This document shows positions 11,846-23,393 of a stretch of DNA of 64,000 nucleotides, one piece after another (the first letter of the stretch is position 1; the number at the start of each line of letters is the position of its first letter). This stretch comes from Uloborus plumipes (Eukaryota > Arthropoda > Arachnida > Araneae > Uloboridae). The translations under genes and the position numbers were made by a program. The notes below the pieces were generated by a model, which worked only from the letters and a program-made list of their open reading frames with translations, did no database searches and had not been told where the DNA came from. Where the stretch lies: positions 124,001-188,000 of the forward strand of contig JAXGGA010000074.1 of NCBI GenBank assembly GCA_038373865.1, written 5' to 3'.

Positions 11846-12565
11846 CCCATTTTAAAAATAAGTAACAGTTAGTGAATTACGTTTATGCGTGATTTTTTTA
11901 AAGTATACAAAGCATAAAAACTTGATTTGACCGCTTGTATGACTGGATATCCAGAATTACAGAAAAAATACACAAAAATGTCCCAAAAAGGTGAAACGAA
12001 AAATTACTGCCATTTAGGATGACTTTGAAGTATGTATATTACCATTTGAACCATTTTCTATTTTTCAGTATATTTGACATCAAAAGATGCTGTCAAACGC
12101 CCAATGCTGCGCTATGCTATTAAGGTTATGGTATAAGTTTTCAACTCTGTATCTTGCAAAATAAGTTGCCAACTCTGTGAATAGCTAAATGTATAATAAA
12201 ATAATTTTTAAATAACAACAATTTGAATGCTTCTCTTCGATGCTTTCAATTTTCCATTGTAATAGTTTATATGCACTGTTATAAGTTATAGACTTCATGT
12301 GATGCTATGAAATAAAAATAAGGAGTTGTTAAACGTTTAGAAGTTTTATTTTTCTTAATTAAAGTTGCTATTCGTAATGAAATAATTTATTTTACATATT
12401 ATTTCTCTATTGGTTCGAGTTACCTTAAGTGGCAATATGACTATAAAACATGCTTATAATTTATTTCAAATGGTTATAGCTTGATGTTGTGATAACTTTA
12501 TTATATTTTACGAATTTAATTTGTGTTACGCAAATGGTGACACTGACAATATAACATACGAGTAA
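11846..12565. other. Gene-free AT-rich DNA
   Basis: No frames or repeats recognised. Confidence 0.4.
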
Positions 12566-13140
12566 TAGGGTAGATTTGGGGAAGACGCCGTATTGGGGAC
12601 GATGCCTGTGTTGCACCCACAAAAATCAACAAAAATAGCTAGCCACTCAGTTAGAATGAAGGAGTATGTATCGAGAGCGTACATAAATTAATTTTTATTT
12701 ACTGCAGGTTTAAAGGGTGGTTTTATAGTGTTTTTTCGTTGTCCGCTCTCTCTTGAGATCCTAAAATAGTGTTAAATGCCTGTAGCCAGGACGCCGTATT
12801 TTCGTTTGGGTAAGGTGCTGTAGCTTTTCGACAAGCCCTAGAGAACACAATGATCCTAGAAAACTACACCGAATTGTCTGCAAAAAAGTGATTCCATGAA
12901 ATGCATTGTATACAGCAGTTGGCGCAAGAAGTTGTGTACGGCATCTTCCCCCTACGGAAATAGCATTAACGGCATCTTTCCCAACCGTTGGAGGAAAAGC
13001 GAAATAGAGGGGTTTTGTAATCAGTAGTTTTCATTTTTTTTAAATTTCATATTTTGTGGATTTTTTTTTATTAATAAAACCAATGCCTTATTTTATACAA
13101 AATAAAGTCAAAAACTACGGCGTCTTCCCCAATCTACCTA
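12566..13140. mobile_element. Pogo/Tigger-like MITE, GGGGAAGACGCC ends
   Basis: Left end TA + GGGTAGATTTGGGGAAGACG, right end (minus strand) TA + GGTAGATTGGGGAAGACGCC: about 22 bp of inverted repeat with a TA target. The 571 bp body is non-coding. The inner TIR core GGGGAAGAC matches the outer end of the pogo transposon at 19656, suggesting, but not proving, mobilisation by a pogo-type enzyme. Confidence 0.7.
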
Positions 13141-13255
13141 AAGTGGGACAGTGAAAAAATAGAAGCATTGTGGTTACTTTCATTGCTCTTATCACTGTAC
13201 TTAATCCCAACTTATTTCTTCGTAACATATAAAAAAAGAGTCGGAGTAAATTTTT

Positions 13256-14352
13256 GTATCTACTAGGGATGCACGGATAAATAAATTGGCCGATTACCGA
13301 TTAGTCAGCTGGTGATAATCGGCCGAGCCGCTAAATGATCAGGATGATTGTTTTCAATATTACCAATTTCACCATCACTGTTTTTTCTCTCTTTTTTTTT
13401 ACAATTCCAATTTCACAAATGGTTACTTATTAATTTGAGAAAATATTTTTTTATCCATTTTTCCAATTTTTATTAAATTTTCTTTGAACTAATTTTCATG
13501 TTATTGTATAATAAAATTACATTAATATACCAGACATGAAAATATAAAAACAAAATAGGGGGGGGCTATGGTGAGCACTTTAATTTAGGCGTGTTCTTAA
13601 TTTAAATTTATTTTTCAGCTTAAGAAGTCATTTAACTCAAGACTTATACTTTGAAAATCAGAAGTTACCTAAAGGTATTATGCTAAGGAGAAAAGTATCG
13701 TCGCATGAAAAATGTTGTCTATTAAATATATATATTCATTCCAAATATTAAAATTAAACTATTTAATTATTTATATCAACTTAGAGGAATATTATTAGTG
13801 CTATAATTATTATTATTATTATTATTATTATTTAATTTTATATTTTATTCTTTGAAATACCTGTTTTGTTTTTGCTCACTATACTTTCGTACTACATGTT
13901 ATGCTTGCGTTTGCAGAAAATTATTTATTTCTTTTTGACAGATTTATTCAGCGTAGTTTCTTGTTCAAGCAACCTTAAGTAATTTTTCATTTAAAACGTT
14001 TTTTCCGCCGGTTAAATGGCAAAAATTTGATTATGAATGAAATGAAATAGTCATGTTTTCACATTCCAATTTGAAAGTTCAGGATTTCCTCGGAGGGTTA
14101 TCTTTCAATATTCCATTCAATTTTACGCCTTATACGAACTATTTGTTTTGTTTTTACTCTATACACTTTCAGACTGCATGTCATAGTATGGATTGCATAA
14201 AATGACATTTATTTACTATTAATAAAGCTGTTTATTTTGGTTTCTTGGTGAAGGTGTTCTTTAAAAAATAATATTAAAAAATTTTTTTTTCGCCGACTGA
14301 TCGGCAAAGTGGCCGATTAGGGCCTGTTAACCAATGCATCCCTAGTATCTTG
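13256..14352. mobile_element. Non-autonomous hAT transposon with 8 bp target duplication
   Basis: Ends TAGGGATGCACGGATAA and (opposite) CCAATGCATCCCTA bound 1081 bp (13264-14344). The flanking octamers GTATCTAC and GTATCTTG agree at 6 of 8 positions, as expected for a hAT target duplication. Subterminal GGCCGATTACCGATTAGTC and CTGATCGGCAAAGTGGCCGA are also inverted copies. No transposase frame is visible. It contains an (ATT)n microsatellite at 13806-13832. Confidence 0.75.
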
Positions 14353-14422
14353 CAGAGCTAAATTTCTCACAAAATGAGCGCTGGAGTATATTGTACGCTT
14401 CAGAATGAGTTTTAATATTCAG

Positions 14423-15119
14423 ACTAGCTGCGTGGCCCGGCGTTGCAACTGCGCTTCGCGCCTTTGAGGTAGTGAAGAAAGTTTCAACAAACTACTTGCC
14501 GCCATGGCGGCTCGCTAATATTCAAAAACTCCCCACTCCGCGACTCACTAAGGACCGCTCTATAATATTCAACAAGCTCCTCGGTCCGCGGCTCGCTTGC
14601 GCGTTTACTTACAATTATTCATAAACCGCTTTCTTCCCGTAACATTAATTGCAAAACTCGAAACAAAAAAGTTGTTTTAATGTTTGGATCGCAGCCAGAA
14701 AAAGTCCCTGCTAAAAACATCAATTAGAATTTTATTTCTGTTGTCAAATTGTCAACAGAAAAAAAGTCATTAATTAGAATAAAAACAATTGTTAGAACTT
14801 TATTACAACACGTATTCAAAATGGCAACGGAAAGAAAAGTCCCGGAATTTTAATTAGTTCAAAAATTTATTTAACGTTTTAGTTCAAAATGTCAACAGAA
14901 AGAAATAAAAGACCTGGAATTTTAAAAAGTGCAAAATATTTAATTAACGTTTTAATTAATATCTCAGCTAATTAGAGTCGTACAATTACGCGGTTGGTTT
15001 TATTGGTTTCCTTGAAAAATTTCGAATCAAATGGCACCTTGTTCAATTCTCTACTCTCAGCGGTTTTTGAGGAGTTCAAGCTTCAGACGGACAGACAGAC
15101 AGATGCAAACAGATTTTAA
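14423..15119 (+). repeat. Interspersed repeat with GGCCCGGCGTTGC head, copy 2
   Basis: Begins CTAGCTGCGTGGCCCGGCGT and ends in a simple-sequence tail (GACGGACAGACAGACAGATG, 15088-15107). In between are GC-richer blocks with GGCGGCTCGC and GTCCGCGGCTCGC and two 72 bp-type units (14819-14960). A large part (14622-14745) is repeated at 15502-15617 in the next copy. Confidence 0.55.
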
Positions 15120-15126
15120 TAGTATT

Positions 15127-16215
15127 AACTAGCTGCGTTGCACGGGCTTTAATGTGAAGACAGTTTAAGCAAACTATTCGCCACCAAGACAGCTCGCCTT
15201 TAAAGTTGTGAGGAAAGTTTAAACAGACTACTCGCCGTCAAGGCGGCTCGCCTTTTAAGAAGTGAGGAAAGATAAAACAACCTACTCGCCGTCAAGGCGA
15301 CTCGCCTTCAAAGTACCAAGGAAGGTTTCAAAAAAATATCTCCCCGCTAAAGTGGCTCGCTAAAAAGCTTTCCTGCATCAAAAAGTCAATCGAATTATTT
15401 GCACATGCTTCCTTAGAAATAAAGACGATGTGAAGTAGCGCATACTTAGCATTCTCCCTAAATAACAAATAAAATTCCTTACCAATGACAATTATTTCCA
15501 AACCGCTTTCTTCCTGTAAAATTAATTGCAAAATTCTAAACGAACAAGTTGTTTTAATATTTGGATCGCAGCCAAAAAAAAAGTCCCTTCTAAAAACAGC
15601 AATTGCAATTTTATTTAAAAACACATTTTCAAAATAGTACCAGAGAAAAAATATAAGTCATTAATTAGAATAAAAACAATTGTTAGAACTTTGTTGTAAC
15701 ACGTATTCAAAATGACAACGGAAAAAAATAATACTCTTTAATTTTAAAAAGTTCAATAATTTAATTAACGATTTAATTTAAAATGTCAACGGAAAGAAAT
15801 AAATGTCTTGGAATTTTAAGTAGTTCAACAATTTAATTGACATTTTTATTCAAAATGGCAACGGTAAGAAATAAATGTCTTGGAATCTTAAATAGTTCAA
15901 TAATTTAATTAACGTTTTATTTCAAAAAGGCAACTGTAAGAAATAAATGTCTTGGAATTTTAAATAGTTCAATAATTTAATTAACGTTTTAATTCAAAAT
16001 GGCAACGGTAAGAAATAAATGTCTTGGAATTTTAAATAGTTCAATAATTTAATTAACGTTTAAATTGAAAATGGCAACGGTAAGAAATAAATGTCTTGGA
16101 ATTTTAAATAGTCTAATAATTTAATTAACGTTTAAATTGAAAATGGCAACGGTAAGAAATAAATGTCTTGGAATTTTAAATAGTTTAATAATTTAATTAA
16201 CGTTTTTATTCAAAC
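15127..16215 (+). repeat. Interspersed repeat copy 3 ending in a 72 bp tandem array
   Basis: Head CTAGCTGCGTTGCACGGGCT at 15130, then three diverged blocks, each with CGCC followed by GGCGGCTCGC-like sequence. The array occupies about 15700-16215: the landmark CTTGGAA falls at 15807, 15879, 15951, 16023, 16095 and 16167, an exact 72 bp period. Units carry GGCAACGGTAAGAAATAAAT. The same unit occurs twice in the neighbouring copy, so the array expanded here. Confidence 0.7.
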
Positions 16216-17573
16216 ACACAACTAGCTTGCAGAGTAGCTTATCAAAACTCACAGTAGAACAAATGACAAATGTAAGGGTGATTTTGGAATTTTCAAGCAA
16301 ATAAACAGTTTTATAATTCATCAAGTTTATAAACTCTATTTCTGTACTTTTTATTTCAGCTATACATTGTTTTGTTAGGTGCTAGAGCCAGTTCTATTTA
16401 TTTATTTATTTTATATCTCTGTTACCATGGTTACCCCTCTGTTACCTCTGTTACCTTAATCGAATGACAATTTAGATCTCTCTTATTATCGGTGAGAATT
16501 AGTGTTTGTTATCAGTTTCCTACGACGTAATTTTTTGGGTAGTTAAAAGCTTGTATTGAACGAGCTACCTCTGGTCTACATTAATTGGACAATTGATTAC
16601 TTTTAAATTCCGTTACAAAGAAAAAAATACACTCACACAAATTGTAACAAGATTTACGCAGAGTATTACAAAAAATATCTCAAACAAGTTCTTTTTCATA
16701 ACTATGACCCCACAACAAAATGCACTGATTTAAATGTTGAATCACTCCTCTGAAGTTGCATTTTAATGGCAATTTAAAAATTAAAAAAACTATTACCCCG
16801 TATGTAAATATGAACGTTTCAAAAAAGTGTAAATCTTTATTAAAACTTTTCTTCTCACTTCTTATGAAGGTAGGAACACCAAAGCTTGCAAATGAGTCCG
16901 ATTGGGAAACTTAAGGAGATACTCTTTTATGAGCATTTGATCATTAACACGCACCTCTTTATCAATAATTGACCAAACATAACAATATTTGCCGATCTAA
17001 GCTTTCAAAGAATCTTTTGCAACAGCGTTGCAATGTTAATTTAGGAAAATTTTAAATAAAAACTTATCTCGCAAATAAATATAAACTTGTAAAAAAATCA
17101 TAAAATTCCTTTTCCTAAACTTTTCTTCTCGCTTCTGATAAAGGATGGAAAACTAAAGGCTGCAGCAGGATGTCTAATTGCGAAACTAACGAGAACTAAC
17201 TCATTCCGGAATTAGCATTTGAGATCGGGACTTTTCCAATGCAAACTGAGGTGCACAAGGAAAAGAAAACATCTTAGAATACGAATAAGTAATTAACTTT
17301 AACCTTCGGCATTCTGCTACGTAAAAAAGGAAATAGATATTAATACTATTAAATAGCAAGGAGAATAAAATACTATGTGTTCTTTAGAAATCAAAATTTG
17401 TTCGGCACGTTGTTCTATTCAGCCATAATTACTCCCAGGAGTATAAGAAGAAAAACTCGGCTACTTTCTACGTTTGCCAATTTTGATTGAATTAAAAATT
17501 ATACAAATTTAGAAAAAAAGTCTCAGAAGAGAAAAACTTGGTCTAGAAGGCCAATTGATTTTATTTCATACTA
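16216..17573. other. Gene-free DNA with a local direct duplication
   Basis: Segments around 16770-16945 and 17045-17225 are diverged direct repeats (shared AAACTTTTCTTCTC followed by CTTCT or CTTCTGATAAAGG, then AATTGCGAAACT or GATTGGGAAACT). No other feature was found. Confidence 0.45.
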
Positions 17574-17871
17574 CACTGCAGAAAATGAACTGTTGTTTTT
17601 ACAGTATAATACTGGCATCCGAGGTTCCAATTTAAAACTGTAAAATGAACAACAAATAAACTGTAAAGCAATTTTACAGTTTCTTACTGTAAAGTTAGCA
17701 ATTTTGCAGTTTATTGCCGTAGCAGAGGTTCCAGTTTAAAACTAAAATGCACGGTAATGAACTGTTAAATTAGCAGTTTTACAGTTTATTACTGTCAAGT
17801 TAACAGTTTTTAGTTTATTACTATAAAATTAGCTGTATTATACTGTAAGTAAACAATCTTTTTTCACAGTG
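17574..17871 (+). mobile_element. ACTG-module palindromic element, copy B
   Basis: Left end TA + CACTGCAGAAAATGAACTGT, right end TTTTTTCACAGTG + TA. Two GGTTCCA markers show an internally duplicated unit. Confidence 0.75.
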
Positions 17872-18480
17872 TATGAGAGAAGGATGTTTCCTTTTTTCCT
17901 CCCTTGCTCGTTTCTAGTTTAAATTTTTGAGTTGAAAAAAAAATGTGCACATTTGAAATATTGGACGTACCAACGTATTTAAAGAATACTGTAATGATGT
18001 AGACATATTTTCTCTCGTGCTTTGATGACTTAAATACAGCATTTAGACTTGCATAGGTTTCTTATTTCATTTCTTATGTTTGTACTATTCCCCAAAGTGA
18101 TGAACCATTTAACCACTCACATTAATTTTCTTCTTCAATTTTTCTGTTTAATGCTGAGAGGATGCTTTAATTTTTGTATCGTGACTCCTTTTGCTATATT
18201 GATCGATTAAAGTAAGCAAAAGTTGATAATGATTAAAGGAACTAGTGGATGAAGGTGATATGTGTCAATTTTTTTAATTTTTAGAAAAAGCTTAAAAATG
18301 AGATGTTATTACTTTTAATGGACTTTTGTCAACAGATATAACGGGGTCATATTCTTAGTTATCAACAATTTCTGTGACTAAGGGGACATGATACAGATTC
18401 ACTAATCAATATCAACCATGGTAATAAGTAAGTTTCAAAAATTGTCACATATCACTTTTATCCACTTGCCCTTTCAATTG
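17872..18480. other. Gene-free AT-rich DNA
   Basis: Nothing recognised. Confidence 0.4.
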
Positions 18481-18487
18481 TGGTTCA

Positions 18488-18690
18488 GCTATAAATAATG
18501 CCTCTTAGCAGTAACTGCTCTACACTGTACAGCAAAACGGAGTATACGGAGCAGTGGAGTAAACAGAAACGAAACTTCAGAGTCATACAAAAAAAAAAAA
18601 AACCCTCAAAAAAAGCGAATCAAATCCCCAAAAGTCCCAATGTCTCTGTATGGAGGAGACATAGGAGCCACGTCAGCGGAGCTGATTGGT
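18488..18690 (+). promoter_or_regulatory. Possible promoter and first exon (very tentative)
   Basis: A TATAAATA box near 18491 lies upstream of a locally GC-richer segment ending at a strong-looking splice donor (GATTG|GTGAGTAAT near 18688). A transcript starting about 30 bp after the box would have a roughly 170 base first exon, with a small frame from 18498 that stops at the donor. No downstream exon was found, and such arrangements occur by chance in AT-rich DNA. Confidence 0.12.
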
Positions 18691-19653
18691 GAGTAATGTT
18701 GGCAGACTGCAAATTTGAAAGAGGGACTACACGACGTCTGATTTCCAAAAAGAAAGCATATAGGAATTTGTCATTGCTCAGAAAAAGAAGCAAAAAAAAA
18801 ACTATTCATAAAATTTTGAATAAATTATACATTTACTTGCATTCAAGACTATATTTCTAGTGAAAGAAATACGTAGTCTTATAGTCTTAGGAAGTATTTT
18901 AATGAGTAAATATTCTGAATCCCGTCAAATGTACGAAAATTCACAGGAAATCGAAAAGAAGTGCAGGAGCTGAGATCCAGTGAGCTTCCATGCAAATTAA
19001 GCTCTGCTTATATTGTAAATAAAAGTTTGGTTGTAACTACCTGTATCTATTTGTCTTTGACTTTAATACTTGCTTTTATTTGCTATATTAAGGGAGCTAA
19101 ATCGGAACAAATAAAGATTTTAAAGTGTGTTCCGATTCACCACAATATGCAGGGTAAATCGGAACAGCACTCAACAATTATATATATAAAATATACGTTA
19201 TACATATAGTGTACATGAAAAAAACACCGAGATTTTTTTCGCTTTTTTTTTTTTTTTTTGCTCAAAAATGCAACACCAAAAATGATGGAAGTTTCAAGCT
19301 AAAAAACAAAATAAAAATAAAAATCTTTAGTAACTTTTTTATGTTTACAGTTAAAAAGTGTTCCGGGACTTACACCCATTTTCAATTTATATAAAGGTTC
19401 TTGATTTCAAAATAATGTCTATAATTAAAAAAAAAATCCATGAAATTTCCCCATACAAAACCAATTTTTAATCAGAATTTCACCCCTCTCAACAAGTACA
19501 AAATCAAATTTAAATTGTATTTTTACACTACAGTAATTCTACTCTAACAAGGATCGCACAAGCGTACATTATTTACTACGATTCTTATTATTTTTTAAGT
19601 AAATTCTACAGCGGGCATTAGTGAAGGCAAGGCAATCAAAATACTGCGAACGG
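18691..19653. other. Gene-free DNA with a weak inverted-repeat relic
   Basis: Around 19090-19165 the motif AAATCGGAACA occurs in both orientations, and AAGTGTTCCGGGACTTACAC occurs near 19355. This is the style of the pogo-like ends elsewhere, but no element boundaries could be set. A T-run lies at 19241-19258. Confidence 0.35.
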
Positions 19654-20281
19654 TAGGGGAAGACCGCCTATATTGGACCACTGCTTAAATTGGACCTCGG
19701 TCTTAAAATCTAGTACAGAGGTCTATGCTAAACTTTAACGGTAGAAATATAAAGTTTTAGGAACAAAATCAATGTGTATAAAGTTTCACCAGTCTTCGAA
19801 CTGTGTAGCGTGAGGTGTGGCATGATTTATGTTGAAAACGTGTAAGATCTTATTTTGCGGACTTGTACCTAGTAAGATAGTACTAAAACTTGTAAGCTGA
19901 GGTAAACTGCTGTGATAGCACGATAATCTGTGTGTAATAAGGATTACAGCTATGTATTTTCATGCGCAATTGTGATAATTTTTGACAGAGAAATAAGCTG
20001 AAGAATAAAAAATGGCATGTTTTCCTTTATTGGACCGAAAAAATTTTCCTATATTGGACCGGTGGTCCAATTTAAGAATATGATTTTAAGCAAGACTTTT
20101 TACTAATTGTAACATAAAATAAGTGACTCATCTGGTTTAATAGCTTAGTTAAGATTATTTTAAGCATACTTTAACACCTATTCGCGATATTCATTTTTTT
20201 ATCAAGCATTTTTTCTAGAAGCTACAAATTCTTAAAACATATGTTTTTCTTTCTCTTTTTCCATTAAGCTGCAGTTTCAGG

Positions 20282-21600
20282 TTGTTAAACATAGTTATTA
20301 ATTTAAATAAAATTTGTGTTGGTTTACCGAGGAAAAACATGAAATTCTTTGATTTGTTCGAAAATATTTTTAAAAGATACAATTTAAATGGCACTAAAAT
20401 GTTCAATGTAGATGAAGCCGGTGTTTTCACTGTCCAAAAGCCCCAAAACATATTGACGTATAAAGGTAAACACCATTTTGTAGCAGAAATGCGTGGTGAA
20501 CGTGTTAGAAACACACTGGCTATTTGCTGCATGAGTGCAACAGAGCTGTTAGCCCCTCGCCCCTTCCCTCCCTATGCTTATGTTCAAAAGATTACGCTCC
20601 ACGTATGAACTTATCGTAAAAGCACCCCTGGTGAGCAATATGCTTGTTCAAAAGAAGGTTGGATCACAAACGATAATTTACACAATTGATACATTTCATC
20701 AAAACCGTTAAGCCAAGCAATGTAAAATGAATGTTCTTCTATTAATAGATAGGCACAGCACTTACATACCCAAGTAGCACACTTCGTTTTTTAAACGTGG
20801 TAAAAAGGTTATTAACGTTGTTACAACCGCTTAAAAACGTTTATAAAACGTTTAAAGGTTATTTGTGCTCCCTGGGTAAAGAACATAGATGCAATAATTT
20901 TGGCTAACGAGAGTGATATAATAATGCTTTCTCTCTAAGCACACCATGCACGTAGATAAAGTCTTTATTCAGTCTCTATCTACGTATTTTAATCGAGCAT
21001 GTGATGGGATGCGAGAACATCTAATGATATCCATTACCCAATATCGCGAAGAGGAACTGTTTCGTATTTCATATGGGCAAACCGCTATCAAGACCATGGC
21101 AAATGCTGTGAGTTGATTCCAAAAAACAGGAGTTTCGCCTGTTAATTGACATGTGTTTAATGGCATTGACTTGGCTGGAGCAGAGTTAAAGCTAAGTAGT
21201 CCAGATAAAACTACTTAAAGTGAACAGGCAGGTTCAGTGTAATTTGTACTGTTGTACACCATGTACAAGAACTAGCTACAACGTAAATTAGTACAAGCTC
21301 TGCAGAATCAGCGGAGAGTTCTCATCAAAGCATGATTGTCAATTCCAACTATGATTTTGTAAAGCCCCGGCTCACATATCACCTTACGTAAAAAATAGAA
21401 TGAACAAAAAGGAAGGCTATCTCAACAATCATTCTAACGCCGTATGAAAGAAGCACAGAACAGAAAAAGTCACATAAGAAGAAGCAAGAAACTGCCCAAA
21501 AGAAATGTTATTGCAATATTTGCCATAGAAATAAAGTGCAAAACATGATTAAGTGCATGAAATGCCATCGGGGAGTTTTTCAACACTGCCTAAGTGAGAC
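20282..21600 (+). pseudogene. Pogo/Tigger transposase pseudogene (DDE_1 superfamily)
   Basis: The transposase would cut and rejoin the element at TA sites. Visible blocks: FNVDEAGVFTVQKPQ (first Asp codon 20411-20413), then GER and AICCMSA; after a frameshift near 20545, GWITNDNL; then VLLLIDRHSTYI (second Asp, 20748-20750); after the inserted MITE, LANESDIIMLS and DKVFIQSLSTYF (third Asp, 20955-20957), YREEELFRISYGQTA, and a stop-broken FQKTGVSPVN. Removing the MITE puts Asp2 and Asp3 about 31 residues apart, as usual for pogo. At 21506-21589 the frame CNIC ... CMKCHRG ... HC resembles the PHD-like finger found at the C-terminus of many Tigger proteins. The N-terminal DNA-binding part was not recognised. 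Frameshifts, stops and the insertion make it non-functional. Confidence 0.85.
20769..20876. mobile_element. 108 bp MITE inserted in the pogo transposase
   Basis: Ends CCCAAGTAGCAC and GTGCTCCCTGGG with TA on both sides. The inside has repeated AACGTTT/AAACGTTT palindromic modules. It sits between the codons for catalytic Asp2 and Asp3, so it is younger than the pogo copy. Confidence 0.75.
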
Positions 21601-21923
21601 CGAAGCAAAAGAAATTCTATTGCAAATCCTGGAAAGAGATGTATAGTTAAAATATAAATTATTCTATGATTTCCTAGCATGGTCCAATTTAGGAAGCGCA
21701 TGGTTCAATATAGGCGCATATATTCCTAAATTGGACTTTTGCAACGTTTTGTAAAATATTCTTTTTTAAAAATATTTCCATATTTTTAGAAAATTTAAGC
21801 TCTTAGGGCGGTTGCTGGTTAAATTTAGCTTACGATGATCTATTTTGTATTTTTGTTTTGCTTCACATTGAGCGATACAGGCCTCCTGTTCTTAGGGGGT
21901 CCAATATAGGCGGTCTTCCCCTA

Positions 21924-22195
21924 TTAGAATACAAAACAACATTTGCTCTTTATCGACGCAATACTCAGCTCATATTTTTGGAGTCTGCGTGTTTCTTTTA
22001 TCTCGAAAATTAAAAAAAGAAGAAGGAATGTTGATCATTCTGTTATTCTTACGATTTCTATCTTGAAAAGTGTAAAACCTAGCGCATTAATCGATTGTAG
22101 ATGATATCACGTTTTGCGAAGGAGGATGGTTCGTAAAATGGTGACAGCTTGTTACACTGGAGAGGCACGGGGTAACGAAATGTGACATTTCGCTT
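21924..22195. other. Gene-free DNA
   Basis: Nothing recognised. Confidence 0.4.
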
Positions 22196-22325
22196 TTTTA
22201 TAACAATATGCTTATGAAAAACAGCGAGATCTGTGACAAGAGAAGGGGTGAGGGTAAAGCGAAGTGTGACACTTTATGACGCAGGGGGAGAAGGGTCAAG
22301 TAATACAAGACCCCCAAAGAAAAAT
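22196..22325 (+). repeat. Dispersed repeat with GAAGTGTGAC motifs, copy 1
   Basis: Contains AATATGCTTATGAAAAACAG, CTGTGACAAGAGAAGGGG and AAAGCGAAGTGTGACAC. The same blocks in the same order occur on the minus strand at 42378-42532. Class unknown; possibly the tail of a retroelement. Confidence 0.5.
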
Positions 22326-23208
22326 TTTCTCTTTAAATTTCCGAAAATACATTTGTTTTGTTACCCTTGAAAGAGTACCACATCCTCTCACTGCCCTTAT
22401 AGAAGCAACGTTAAATCAAAACGGTTAGTAATAATTATCTAAGGAATTCTTTATCAGCAGGTACCTTTAATTTAATATTTTTGCAGTGGATCCAAAGATG
22501 TTCAATTTTAAAATCATATTTCAAAATTTGATGCACCAAATTAGTTTTCTTTGATATTTCATATAATTTTAACGCAATAAATGCGTAATTTTGTTGTTTC
22601 ATTGAATCTTAATGATATGAAAATAAAGTATTACTGTAAATAAAATAATTAAGATTTGTAAGCACATTTTTATTGTTTTTCCAGAAACAAATCAAAGTTC
22701 AGTTGAAGAGTACTTCGTGAAAATATCATTTCGGAAAAAAATAATTAAAAACATACCGGTTTTGATACCTAAATAACTTTTAATGCACAAAAATATTTTA
22801 TTATTCCTCAAACATTGAATTAAATTTAATTTTAGTTCGTATCCTACTTACACACACAGCATTTCTGTTTTCATTGTTACTAGTTATTTGAAAATATATA
22901 TTATTCTTCATTTAACATTTTCAATTCAGGAGGGAAACAACACAGGGTAATTCAGTTTCACATATCCCGCCGGATTATAAACGCCCCGGTAACTGCTTTT
23001 CATAATTCCTTCAACAGAGTGAGCGGGTGCGAGTTTTCATAGAGACAGTGAGGTAAAAAAAGTAGGTTACAGTTTTTCTATCATCAATAGTTGCGCTTTT
23101 AAAAGAAAACTAATTGAAAGTATGACATTTGTAGTACGTAATCTGAGTTAGTACTTTTGAGAAATTTAATTCAAAAAATGATCTTTCCAATATTCAATCA
23201 ATTTATCT
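22326..23208. other. Gene-free DNA
   Basis: Nothing recognised. Confidence 0.4.
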
Positions 23209-23393
23209 GTTTAAACCAGGGGTTCACAAAGTGGCTCTATAGGGTATCACAGGGAGAGGCAAGAAGTTCCAAGAAATGAAAGAGGTATTAATACATATAA
23301 CATTCTAGAGATATGCTAGGATGCCGAGAAAAAACTCTTAGTTCTTCAAAGGTTGCTGCGAATCGAAAAGGTTCAAGAACCCCTGGCATAAAC
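23209..23393. mobile_element. hAT-type MITE, CAGGGGTTC ends
   Basis: 169 bp (23217-23385) with ends CAGGGGTTCACAAAG and TTCAAGAACCCCTG. The flanking octamers GTTTAAAC and GCATAAAC agree at 6 of 8 positions. The ends are like those of Charlie-group hAT MITEs. Confidence 0.7.

Larger units (their letters stand above)
19654..21923 (+). mobile_element. Pogo/Tigger-type DNA transposon, decayed
   Basis: Ends TA + GGGGAAGACCGCCTATATTG and the exact complement CAATATAGGCGGTCTTCCCC + TA, about 27 bp of nearly perfect inverted repeat over 2266 bp. Inside, on the plus strand, lie pogo-family transposase remains (about 20282-21200), a cysteine-rich C-terminal piece (21506-21589) and a secondary insertion (20769-20876). 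TTGGACC is repeated near both ends (subterminal repeats). The TIRs look far better preserved than the gene. Confidence 0.9.

Noticed and set aside
15700..16215. CRISPR-like regular array
   Set aside because: The repeat covers the whole 72 bp unit with no unique spacers, and the context is animal DNA.
16770..17225. LTR pair of a retrotransposon
   Set aside because: The direct repeats are short and diverged with about 100 bp between them, with no primer-binding site, polypurine tract or coding region.
18498..18692. 64-codon frame as a small gene
   Set aside because: Passes through a homopolymer A run (lysine run) and ends at a splice-donor-like site; only the promoter-like context was kept, at low confidence.
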